Notes: a model not told the origin generated them from the letters alone. Numbered from the stretch's first letter, positions 52,019 to 62,600 are shown. The stretch is 64,000 nt of DNA from Antedon bifida (GCA_963402885.1 OY727093.1:20025409-20089408); one strand, 5' to 3'. Numbers and translations are program-made.

Positions 52019-55000
52019 TAGTTATCCGCTTAGTAGCGGATAACTCCTTGTGATTGTAGTGGATCATTATTTTTTTTCTGTATTATTAGTTATCCGCATT
52101 CAGCGGATAACTCCTTGTAACTGTCCTGTTTCATCATCTTTTTTTTTTTTTTTTTCTGTATTCTTCTTTCTTTCTGTCATTTTTGTGTCACACGTAACTC
52201 AAAAACGTGTAAACATAACATTTTATAACTTTGTCAACATGTGGGCATTCACGTGAAGTTGTGCACCTGCTATTGTGAATGACGTCAGAGTTGCGCAACG
52301 TGACTTACGCGCGTTTTTATGAATTTCGCGTATTTAACATAGATCGAAAACCATATAACATTTTAATTTGAAACTTAGAAAAAGTTTAAGTTATATCTTG
52401 CGCTAACTGACTGTGGGAAAAAAATGACATGTTTCACACAAAGTTACGCGTGCACGCGCGTTTGAAATTTCAAAATGCGAAAAATCAATTTCTAATCAAC
52501 TTTCTACGTGTTTCATGTCATTTTGAGCATGTAAAAAATTCCCACGCGCGCGCATTTTTTTACGCGCGCGGTGCGCACGTAGCGTTGAAAACAATTTTTT
52601 TCTCGTGATTTATGTTTTTCCAGCCTTTTCTAGTAATTTTACCAGCTTTTGAACAATTTCGATATAAAATTACGTCATACGGGCACGTCAAATTGGATAA
52701 TTTACGTGCATTTTTTATTAAAAAGTTCAAAAAATCGTCAAAATTTGTCAAAATTATGCCCTTTTTTAAACAGTCGTAGTTCCTAAACTAAACGGTGAAA
52801 GTTATTTTTTTTGCATATTCTGGAAGTTGATGAGTTTTAGATTTTGGATCATGCGTTAATATGGCTAACCGGACATTGTGACGTCACCGTATGGCCACGC
52901 GAATATAAAATATAGGATTTTTGTATCTTTCATCATAGCGCATGACATTTAATAGACCGCATCTCCAATTATCTGTTTTCCATTTTTACCTAAATTTGTA
53001 TATTATCTAGGTCAATCAACTATCTTTCGCATGAGTTAAAAATATTTTAATTTTTATGACGTCATCATGTCTAAAAATGTAAATAATGTGGGTCACTTAT
53101 TTTCATCTTTACAGTAAATTTCAATCTGTTATAGCTCGTCAGAATAAAACGTGATAATCATGATTAAAACGTTTTCTGGAAGCTATTGGATTGTAGATAC
53201 GAATTCATGTGAACATTTTGCCAATCGGATGTTGTGACGTCATCATATGGCCAGTTGAATAAAAAAAATCGTATTTTCATATTTTGCGTAATAGTTCATC
53301 ACATTTAAAAGGGCGCGCATCTATATTTTACGTATTCAAATTTCTTCTACACGGTAATATGTGGTTGCTGAGATAATGTCCTTCCGAAATTGCTGTCTTA
53401 GTTTTTCATTTTGATACCGTCACCATGTTAAAAATAGGAATAACCGGGGGTCCCGTAATTTCACCTATTCTACACTGTATGTAATATGTATACAGATTAT
53501 ACTGTTTATACTGTATATACTATATGACACAAAATTGACAGAATTCAGCACTAACAACATATCATATTCTTCAGATCAGGTCATAATGCCATAATCTTTT
53601 TCTGTGTGCAAAAGTCTAACGTATGACGTGCACGTGGCGTTTGTCGTGCGGATAACTAACTCGTCAAAGTGACGAGTTACATGTCTAGTTCTTATTTCTT
53701 TCCCGTTTTTTTGTGGCTCACGTATCTCTAAAATGTGTAAACATAATATTTCATAACTTTGACAACATGTGGGCATTTACGTGAAGTTGTGCACCTCCTA
53801 TTTTGAATGACGTCAGAGTTGCGCAACGTGACTTACGCGCGATTTTATGATTTTTTATGATTGATCATAGCTTAAAAACCAAGAGTAATTTTTTTTTTAC
53901 CCTTTATGAAAATTTAAGTCATATCAAGGGCAAACTTTTAGTTAACTAAAAATGGCGTGTTTTACAAGAAGTTACGCGCGCACGCGCATTTAAAATTTTA
54001 AAATGCGCAAAATTAATTTCTAATCAACTTTTTACGCCGTTCATGACATTTTGCGCATGTCAAAATTTCCCGCGCGCGCGAACAATTTTACGCGTGCAGT
54101 GCGCACGCAACATGAAAATCATGTTTTTTTCTATTAAATTGTGATTTTCCAGCCTTTCCTAGTCATTTTTAAAAAGATTGACATCATTTCAAATTAAAAT
54201 GACGTCATACGTACACGTTGATTTAGACCATTTGCATGCGTTTTAGTTGCAAAAGTTACAAAATATTGTCAAAATTATGCCTATTTTGAATCTATTATAG
54301 CTCCTCAGGATCAACCGTTACCCCCGAGTTTTTTAACTTAATATGTAAGCAGATATGTTGTAGATATGAATTCATGCAGAATTTTTTCCTTACGGATGTT
54401 GTGACGTCATCGTATGGCCACACAAATGTAAAAAATAGGATTTTTGTCTCTTTCGTTATTGCTCATCACATTCAATGGAGCGCATCACGCTTATCCGTCT
54501 TCCATTTTCTCCGAGATTTTAATATTATCTAGGTCAATCAATTTTCTTTCGCATGAGTTAAAAATATTTTAATTTTTATAACGTCATCATGCCTAAAAAT
54601 TTAAATTACGTGGGTCATTAATTTTATCTTTACAGTAAATTTTAATCTGTTATAGCTCGTAAGAATAAAATGTGATAATCACGATTAAAACGTTTTCTGG
54701 AAGCTATTGGATTGTAGATACGAATTCATTTGAACATTTTGTCAATCAGATGTTGTGACGTCATCATATGACAAGTTTAATTAAAAAGGTCAAATTTTCA
54801 TATTTTGCGTAATAGTTCATCACATTTAAAAGGGTGCGCATCTATATTTTATGTATTCAAATTTCTTCTACACGTTAATATGTTGTTCCTGAGATAATTT
54901 CCTTCTGAAATTGCTATCCAAGTGTTTCATTTTGATACCGTCGCCATGTTAAAAATTGGAATAAATGGCGGGTCCCGTAATTTCACCTATTCTACACTGT

Positions 55001-55213
55001 ATGTAATATGTATACAGATTATACTGTTTGCATGTATATGCTATATGACACAAAATTGACAGAATTCAGCACTAACAGCATATCATATTCTTCAGTTCTT
55101 GTCATAATGCCATAATCTTTATCTGTGTGCAATATTCCAACGTATGATGTGAACGTGGCGTTTGTCGTGGTGCGGATAACTAACTCGTCAAAGTGACGAG
55201 TTTCATGTCTAGT
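52019..55213 (+). mobile_element. Helentron-like family A copy (outer), split by a nested copy
   Basis: The outer copy consists of a 68 bp 5' stub (hairpin AGTTATCCGCT/AGCGGATAACT at 52020-52045, ending GTATTATT at 52087) and the remainder 53690-55213. Its 3' end has GCGGATAACTA, hairpin ACTCGTCAAAGTGACGAGT and TTCATGTCTAG(T). Comparison with 21726-23322 shows the outer copy is contiguous once the nested copy and one TT are removed (CTGTATTATTCTT in both). It sits in LINE ORF2 at a TT site. Confidence 0.7.
52087..53689 (+). mobile_element. Helentron-like family A copy (inner), complete
   Basis: The 5' hairpin AGTTATCCGC-ATTCA-GCGGATAACT is at 52088-52112. The 3' end has GCGGATAACTA, a CTCGTCAAAGTGACGAG hairpin and ATGTCTAG(T) at 53685-53689. 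Like the 21.7 kb copy it is about 1.6 kb, non-coding and has four TGACGTCA palindromes at matching places. Confidence 0.75.
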
Positions 55214-55380
55214 TTGAAATTAGTTTCGTCAAGGTTTTTGTAATTTCTATTTGTTTTATACCTATGGTTATTAACACTTTTCTTTTGTTTACCAATTACA
55301 GCATAAATAATAGAATGGTCACTTATACCACTATGTAATACACCAGCATTGCTTACTTTTTCTGTATTAGAGACATATGT
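55214..55380 (-). pseudogene. LINE endonuclease, C-terminal piece
   Basis: Reads YVSNTEKVSNAGVLHSGISD followed by HSIIYAV and RNYKNLDETNFK. GISDHSIIY is the Asp-His catalytic block of the APE endonuclease. It is bounded on the right by the TIR element and on the left by the Helentron-like nest. Confidence 0.85.
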
Positions 55381-56096
55381 GGGCAGTTTTGAAAAAAATG
55401 GCTCCAAATTGGGACATATTGATTTTTTTTTCTGAAAATGAAAGTTGCATATATTTCTACCATTTATGTCTTATTATGTTGACACAAGGTTAAATTCTAG
55501 GGAACAAATCAAGGATCTGACAAAACAATTTGATTAACCTTTTTTTTTACATGTTTAATAAAAAAAACAATTTTATTTTTTGAGAAAAATATGTAAACAC
55601 TTCTTTTGATTTTCATAAGTATTTATTAGTATTTACAATATTTGTAAGTTTCAACTGTCAGTATACTAATTGGATAACAGAAAAAATACAATTTTGTTTA
55701 CATACAGTAGAAAAAAGTAGAAAAAATAAAATAAATATTAAAAAAAAATCATATGTTTTAAAACCAGTATGCTAAAAGTTTTTATTTTTCAAATAATCTG
55801 TTGTACAGAAGCTTGTAACTATTTTTTAAAATGACAACTTGGTAAAACCAATAAATACTGAAAGTTTGGACTTCATATGACAGGGTATGGCAATACAGTG
55901 TTCCGCTATTGAAATGCTATACAGTACATTGCTCTGTGGGGTGTTACACTCCTGACATTAGTATTTACTATTTTAGCATGGTTATGAGAGCACAACAAGT
56001 CCCTTCAAAATCATGAGGTAGACATAATAGTGGTAAAAAAGATGTGTGTTTACACAAACATTACAATTCTAATGGGAAATACTGTACTAATACAAA

Positions 56097-57685
56097 CTAG
56101 AATTTAATTCGTCACTTTGACGAATTATAGGTGATCATTTTTATCATTTTAATGAAATTAACATTTTTTAAACATGCACGTACGTTAACATACCATCATA
56201 AAAAGTTGATGTACGCCATCCTATGACATGATGCATATACACTTATAGCGCTGAGTTGTACCTATTATGTGTCATATACAATATGTACAGTATATACTGT
56301 ATATCTATATACAGTGTAGCATAGGTGAAATTATGGGACCCACATCATGTTCTAATTTTTTGGTATGATGGAATTATCAAAATAAACTCGAAGATGACAA
56401 TTTCGAAAGATAATGAATTGAGCAAATAAATATAAGAATTGGAAGAGAATTTGGCACGTAGAAGCGCTGTGCGCGCTCTTTGAAATTTGTATAACTTTGA
56501 CGAAAAAGATGAAAAAAATACTTTTTAACTTCAACTGGCCATATGTTAACGTCACAACATCCGATAGGCTTAATTTTTATAAGAATTCATATCTACATTT
56601 CATCAGCTTTCATAATAAATTATAATTATCAAGGTAACCTTTAATTCTGAAGATCTGTAAGATATTCAAATTTACGGCGAAGGTGAAATTACACGACCTA
56701 CGTTATTCAAGTTTTTACGCGTGATGACGTCATCAAAATAAAAAAAGTGGCAGGTCATGAGAAAGTCAATTAATTGAGCAATCACATACTAAAATTTGAG
56801 CAAAAATCAGGCACAAATTATTAGAGATGCGTTCTATTGAATGTGATAAAATATGACAAAAGAGAAAAAAAACTTAATTTTAAATTGAAGTGGCCATTTG
56901 ATGACGTCACAACATTTTGTACGTCAAATGTGTACATGAATTCATATCTACAACTCAATGGCTTCCCGAATAAGTTTAAAAAAATGGGGGTCATCTTGCA
57001 TTCTGAAGAGTTATTTTCATTTTAAAAATGCCTTATTTTTTACCATTTTCAGCACTTTGATGCAATTAATTTGCGCATTTTGTCATTTTTAACGTGCTCG
57101 TATAGCGTTATCTTAAGTTGGAATGGACTCAAAATCGGTGAATGTACTAAGAATTGTGAGTAGATTGTGATTTATACATCAAATTTTATTTTTTACGCGT
57201 TTTAAGAATCGCGTGCGCAAAAACGTGTTTTTGCGCAGTAATTTTTTGAAACGCGCAAATGGCCTAATTCATGCTCTAAATTGATCAAAACTTAATTTTG
57301 AGCGTTCTAAATTTTTAACGCGCGATTTCACGTGCATGACATTGAAACGCGCAACTTTTTATTTGCTAATATTTTTACCGTTGACCTGAAGTTTACGTGT
57401 AGTGAATTTCATTAATATGTGATAATGAATTATGGAAATATGATTGATAATGTGATTTCACAAAATGGCGTATAAATGACGTCACGGTTGAGTGATCACG
57501 CTGAAAAGCTTATTAGGATTAAGTTACAGTATTTGAAAGATATTGTGAAATTTTTGTGATCATTGACATATAACTTTTTGAGATATTTGTTACACAAAAT
57601 AGTGTACAGAAAGAAGAAGAAGAAGAAGAATAAAGATTTCATACAATAACAATAGGTGATCATTTTATTCTAAATGATCACCTAA
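56097..57685 (-). mobile_element. Helentron-like element, family B, complete copy
   Basis: The minus-strand 5' end is the hairpin TAGGTGATCATTT / AAATGATCACCTA (57684-57653). The 3' end has AAAATGATCACCTA, the inverse of the 5' terminal word, then hairpin AATTCGTCAAAGTGACGAATT, AAATTCTAG and host TT. The organisation is identical to family A with a different terminal word. About 1.59 kb, non-coding, with TGACGTCA at 56722, 56900 and 57477. A (GAA)n run lies at 57610-57630. Confidence 0.7.
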
Positions 57686-57714
57686 TAATCGCAATTCTAA
57701 TATAGTTTAACCAT

Positions 57715-59018
57715 GTTACACTCCTGACATTTTGGGGTAGTTGATAGGCAATTATGAACCATTCATTCATTAAATTGATAACTGCATTCAATATCATATT
57801 TTTGAGTGCCACAACAACTACTGTCAACATTTAAGAAAGAAAAATGGCTTAACTTCCTACCTTATTTAATATTCTTAATATTTTTTCCAAATATTGCAAT
57901 TTGTCCTCGTTTTTTAAAAAGTGGTTTATTAATGTCATATCAAATATTTTAAGTAACGTATACAAGATAAATGTCATCATGATTGCTTTTTTTTAAGTTT
58001 ATACAATTTACTTTTTCAGAATATGCATCTGCCAGTTAAATTTGAGGAGTGGTTTTAGTGTACTAGATCATTGAAAATGCATATGCATTTTTTCATGTCC
58101 AAATAAAGTGTTACACTCCTGACCATTTCTGCATCATAATCGGGCATAATATTTTTTTGCAAACACATAAGAAGATAATCTTTTGACACAAAAATAGTAT
58201 TATGTTTGCACATATTTCAGAATAATTCTCTAATCTGGAAATGGCTTCAATTTAGTTATACTAGGCAAAAACTTTGTTGATATTTTGTTTAGCGTTACAC
58301 TCCTGACATACACCATTATGCCATCTGTAGCAGACATAATCCAAAATATGTTTTAACCTTTTTTATTTTTGGCTACTTAGTAGCACATACTACTATACTA
58401 AATTGGTATATTTAAATTAAATACAGCATACAAGTTTTACATTTTTGATGCAACGTCAATGTTACACTCCTGACATTTTAGGGTAGTTGATAGGCAATTA
58501 TGAACCATTCATTCATTAAATTGATAACTGCATTCAATATCATATTTTTGAGTGCCACAACAACTACTGTCAACATTCAAGAAAGAAAAATGGCTTAACT
58601 TCCTACCTTATTTAATATTTTTTATATTTTTTCCAAATATTGCAATTTGTCCTCGCTTTTTAAAAAGTGGTTTATTATTGTCATATCAAATATTTTAAGT
58701 AACGTATACAAGATAAATGTCATCATGATTGCTTTTTTTTAAATTTATACAATTTACTTTTTCAGAATATGCATCTGCCAGTTAAATTTGAGGAGTGGTT
58801 TTAGTGTACTAGATCATTGAAAATGCATATGCATTTTTTCATGTCCAAAAAAAGTGTTACACTCCTGACCATTTCTGCATCATAATCGGGCATAATATTT
58901 TTTTGCAAACACAAAAGAAGATAATCTTTTGACACAAAAATAGTATTATGTTTGCACATATTTCAGAATAATTCTCCAATCTGGAAATGGCTTCAATTTA
59001 GTTATACTAGGCAAAAAC
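57715..59018. repeat. 557 bp direct repeat inside the 3.67 kb element
   Basis: 57715-58270 and 58461-59018 are nearly identical, from GTTACACTCCTGACATTTTG to TAGTTATACTAGGCAAAAAC, separated by 190 bp. Differences are a handful of substitutions, so the duplication is recent. Confidence 0.85.
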
Positions 59019-59054
59019 TGAAAGGAGCCATTTTTTTCAAAACTGCCCATATGT

Positions 59055-59733
59055 GATCTATCAAAGTGGATGTACTGCTTGTAATTCGTGTAGATTCAGT
59101 AATTATCATTTTTAAATGGTGATTTGTAGTTATCTCATTTAATCTATTTGTGTAACATGAAGGAGTGCTTGCGTTAATATCACAATTCAAATCACCAATT
59201 ACAATTAGTTCATTGTTTGTGTATGTACTTTCTATATCATTAAGAACATGTTCAAATATTTCAAATAAATTTATACTTGAATTAGGCGGGCGATACCAGG
59301 CTAACAAGATTATTGGCTTCATTTTTGGTTGTGTAATTTCAATAGCAATTAATTCTAGTTCAGGTTTCATTAAATTTTCTTTAATTTTATATGTGAAGCC
59401 ACCATTTTTATTAACATATAATGCAACACCACCACCTTCACGATTACGGTCCTTCCTAAAGATATCATACCCATTGATTGCAATGTCATTATTATTAATT
59501 TGATTATTAAGTCGTGTTTCATTTAGTACAAAAATATCAATTTTGTTGTTTTCTAAAAGAAATTTAAATTCATCGAACTTACCAGGGAGAGTTGCAATGT
59601 TTAGACCTGCTATGTTTAAACCTTTATCATTAAATATTTTACATTTTTCGGTGAATATGTCACTTTTATCAAGGCACGAGTCCACATCAGAGAGTTCATT
59701 ATTGTCCATATTATTGTTATTGGTTTTTTCCAC
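59055..59733 (-). pseudogene. LINE endonuclease, N-terminal piece
   Basis: Reads GLNIAGLNIATLPGKFDEFK, IDIFVLNETRLN, INGYDIFRKDRNREGGGVAL, WYRPPNSSINLFEIFEHVL, IVIGDLNCDIN and SSTSTLIDHI. The Asn, Glu (NETRL) and Asp-Asn (GDLNCD) catalytic positions of APE-type LINE endonucleases are present. The frame is cut at LIDHI by the inverted-repeat element; the residues after it (WAVLKKMAPF) are translated from that element. Confidence 0.85.
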
Positions 59734-59797
59734 GTTTGGAATTTCTTCTACGGCGATTTCATCGTTGCCAGGCTCTCATTGTTGTGTGTTATAATAT

Positions 59798-60511
59798 TCA
59801 CAGAGTTATACTGGATACATATACATTTCCTGAGATCCTTGCAATTAGGTTGGATGTAAGGTTGTGGAAGTCATTCTTTAAGTTTGTGATATTAAAATCA
59901 TCGCTACAGCAATCATTGGTTCCAACGTGCAGTATGATATTCTCTATATCCGACATATCGTCTTCTGACACTAATTTAAACAGTTGGGATGTAGTGGCTC
60001 CTCGATGTGTTTTGATAGAAGTGTTTAATAGTCCCCTTGTTTTGACATGCTTGACCATAGAGTCACCAATTATCAGATTTCTTCGCTTTGAGGAAAGTTC
60101 AGGTTCATCTTTAGGTTGGCAAACATATGTCACATTTAAATTGACATCTTCGGCATCATCATTTAAAGCATCATATTGGTTGGCAGTGGGCAGAGGTGTA
60201 TAGGAACGAACATTATCATTCACATCAGATGATTTGCACAGACTTGATTTGGCAGATTCACTTGGAATTTTGTTGGCTTCGACAGGCTTGGTGCAATTAA
60301 TTTGGTTTTCACTTGGTGATTTATCATTTAGTTTGAGCAGAAGGAAGCTTACAGTAAGTTCAAGAGTGTTAATCCTACTTTTGAGTTCTTTAAGTTCTTC
60401 TGATTTTGTTTCAACCATTTGCATAGGTGTTCCTCTAGGTTGATTTGTGATACTAGGAGTAGATGACATTATTTCATGATCCATGAATCCATAAAAACTT
60501 GACTCATCCAT
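59798..60511 (-). pseudogene. LINE ORF1 with SGNH esterase domain, truncated
   Basis: The 237-codon frame has a short coiled region (residues about 34-62, EELKELKSRINTLELTVSFL) and an SGNH/GDSL esterase-like domain from about 143: RRNLIIGDSMVKHVKTRGLL with the catalytic Ser in GDS, then ILHVGTND (block III). It stops after NVYVSSITL, before the expected C-terminal Asp-x-x-His block, so the triad is incomplete. Esterase ORF1 proteins are known in CR1-group LINEs. A frame upstream of the Met is open too (MDTVFEGLDLANL in a neighbouring frame), so the true start is uncertain. Confidence 0.8.
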
Positions 60512-60600
60512 AACCGAATTAAAGACGCTTGGTAGACTTAGGTCGGCAACACTACTGTAGGTAGGCTCAAATTGGCCAGGTCTAGGCCTTCAAAAACAGT

Positions 60601-61136
60601 ATCCATGATGAACTGAATGCTGGTGTGGTCGTGATGACTCAGTTTGTGAAACAAAAGACAGGGCCTAGCTTATCTAGCCCTATTGAATAGAACAAAGAAG
60701 CTTTCCAAGAGGTGCTAAGACTTGTTTATCTCTTCAAGTTGGTTTCTAAGTTTGACTTCACCTTAGCCTAGGATTAGACTAAAAATTTTACCTTAAAAGT
60801 CCAAAAAATGGTTGGATCAGTATCCTTGTATAATCAGCAAACAGATAATATTAGATTTAATGATGAATTCCAGCACTTTAGGTGATATATAATTTATGAT
60901 TACTGTGCCATTTAAGAGACTTCCATTCCATTCAGAGATATACAATATACACTGTAGCTAGGCCCTAGGCCTACTCTTAGTACTAGGCCTTACCTTAAAA
61001 AGCCCAGGCCTAGCCAACGAGGTGTCGATATGTACAATCTGTGTGGTGAGGCAATAATGTTCGGTGTATAAGACACACCCTTAATTTAGAGGTCAAATTT
61101 GCGTGTCAAAAGTGCGACTTATACACCGAAATATAC
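60601..61136. other. Spacer upstream of the LINE
   Basis: May include the LINE 5' UTR. TAGGCCTA-type words are frequent at 60955-61015. No other gene is seen. Confidence 0.35.
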
Positions 61137-61512
61137 GGTAAGCCAAATAATGGGTACGAGTAAGCCAAATACTTGGGTACGAGTAAGCCAAATAATTAGG
61201 TATGAGTTTGCATGGGTACGGGTTGGTTTGGATACGAGTAAGCCAAAGTGGGTACGAGTTGACCAATTATTTGGGTACGTGTTGGTTTGGGTACAAGTTG
61301 CCTAGCGCTAAGACGATCAGGCCCAGCAAATAAGACGATCGGGACCACATTTTCTGGGCCCGATCGTCTGAAAACCCATCTGTAGTAGGCTGGACGGGTG
61401 CTGGTCAACCCGTACCCAAACCAACCCGTACCCATGCCAACTTGTACCTAATTATTTGGCTTACTTGTACCCAAGTATTTGGCTTACTCGTACCCATTAT
61501 TTGGCTTACTCA
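61137..61512. mobile_element. Word-array element, ACTCGTACCC type, with a nested GACGATC-word core
   Basis: The left array (61140-61300) has about eight GGGTACGAGTAAGCCAAA-type units. The right array (61392-61510) has inverted units CCCGTACCCAAACCAA and TTGGCTTACTCGTACCC, bounded inside by GACGGGTGCTGGTCAACCCG. The core 61303-61375 is another small inverted repeat with AAGACGATCAGGCCC / GGGCCCGATCGTCT. No ORF. Confidence 0.65.
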
Positions 61513-61559
61513 TACAATTGGCTTAATTACTTACCGATTTTGCTGTGTGAATAATAATG

Positions 61560-62035
61560 CATGATAATGCATTAACCTATTGATTCTGTCAGAATCTTTA
61601 TTTATTTATTTATGTGGTTATGTTTTCAAGGTGCGCAATCAAAAATTACTCAGTCCACGCGCGACTTAACGAAATCACATTTGTAATCGTATCTTCACAA
61701 GCATGAATCACAATTGAACAAAATTTGGTACTCATAAATTTCAGGTCATATTTCATCATGACAATACAATTACGTGCGTAGCGCATATAACGCATGTGTA
61801 CGCGCGCTTAACATTTTCAAAATTGTCAAAATTTATTTTCGATGAAATTTAGAGTACGCTTCAGGCAATTTTAAGTGTTTAAAAAATTGCCATGAGTGCG
61901 CAGATTTTTGCCCGATTTCTGTTTTACAACCTTTCTTATTGTCATTTGTAAACATAAAAAACATTTACATTGAAATGAATTTGAACGGTTTCGGCTAACA
62001 GCAAATAAATAGAACTTAAACTACGTGGTGGAACT
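61560..62035. other. Decayed Helentron-like interior, otherwise empty
   Basis: CpG phrases such as TACGTGCGTAGCGCATATAA, CGCATGTGTACGCGCGCTTA and AAATTGCCATGAGTGCGC resemble interiors of the Helentron-like families. No termini or exons. Confidence 0.35.
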
Positions 62036-62037
62036 AT

Positions 62038-62155
62038 CCCCCGCCGGACACCATCCCAGTATTTCTAAAACTGGTTTCGGGGTTGGTAAAAAACTAAACC
62101 CCGCCGGACACCATTCTGGAATTTCTAGGTTTCGGGGTTGGTAAAAAACTACATA
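62038..62155. repeat. 60 bp tandem duplication
   Basis: Two units run from CCCCGCCGGACACCAT to TTTCGGGGTTGGTAAAAAAC, at 62039 and 62099, differing by a few bases. Confidence 0.75.
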
Positions 62156-62159
62156 TACA

Positions 62160-62600
62160 AAATTACATATATTTGATCAAGTAAATATTATTTCTATTTA
62201 GATTCAATAAAAACATTATGTACATTTTATTGGTATATAAGATTGTTTGAATTAAGAACTCCCTGTTTTAAGCAAAAAGCCTGCAGGACGGCTATGATAT
62301 CGAATTACTCGTAGATTTCGTGCTATGTGTTTTTGCTGACCGGAATTCCCCTTTTATAAAAAAAACATGCATTTATTTGGTGTCAAATAGATGACGTAGT
62401 AATGACGTAGGCCTATGATTGTTTTCCATATATTTTTTTATTAAATAATTCAGTGAAATGATCATATGTACATTTTATTGGTATATTATAAGATTGTTTG
62501 AAAATTAAGAACTCCCTGTTTTAAGCAAAAAGGTGGCAGGAGGGCTATGGGGTCGAATTACTCGTAGATTGCGTGCTACGTTTTTTTTATTTTTTATTTT
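62160..62600. repeat. Inverted relative of the 45.7-46.4 kb repeat
   Basis: Contains, in inverse order, TATTTCTATTTAGATTCAAT, AGATTGTTTGAATTAAGAAC, TCCCTGTTTTAAGC, GAATTACTCGTAGATT, GTGTTTTTGCTGACCGGAAT and ATTCAGTGAAATGATCATAT. The GATTGTTTGAA to GTAGATT block occurs twice (about 62240 and 62490). Confidence 0.6.

Larger units (their letters stand above)
55381..59048. mobile_element. 3.67 kb inverted-repeat transposon in the LINE endonuclease
   Basis: Perfect 25 bp terminal inverted repeats start GGGCAGTTTTGAAAAAAATG and continue GCTCC (55381-55405 and 59048-59024). Both sides are flanked by ATATGT (55375-55380, 59049-59054); a TATG duplication with a TIR starting TGGGCAG is equally possible. 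The interior has no transposase ORF. It carries six copies of GTTACACTCCTGAC and a 557 bp internal direct repeat, and is itself split by a Helentron-like element at 56097-57685. Confidence 0.8.
49501..60600 (-). mobile_element. CR1-group LINE with esterase ORF1, interrupted by nested transposons
   Basis: On the minus strand: esterase-type ORF1 (60511-59798), endonuclease N-terminal part (59733-59055), endonuclease C-terminal part (55380-55214), long RT frame (52017-49936) and a 3' UTR ending in AATAAAG and TTATTATTATTATTATG (49518-49501). Two insertions split it: a 3.67 kb inverted-repeat element (55381-59048) and a nest of Helentron-like elements (52019-55213). Removing the latter down to a single TT restores the frame (ETNFK-L-DLLNVNW). 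The 2.06 kb uninterrupted RT frame suggests the LINE was young when hit. Confidence 0.85.

Noticed and set aside
52019-55213. Tandem array of Helentron-like copies from rolling-circle concatemers
   Set aside because: Comparison with the 21.7 kb copy shows that one copy is inserted inside the other; there is no head-to-tail tandem.
59165-59503. Plus-strand frame with hydrophobic residues
   Set aside because: Antisense shadow of the LINE endonuclease.
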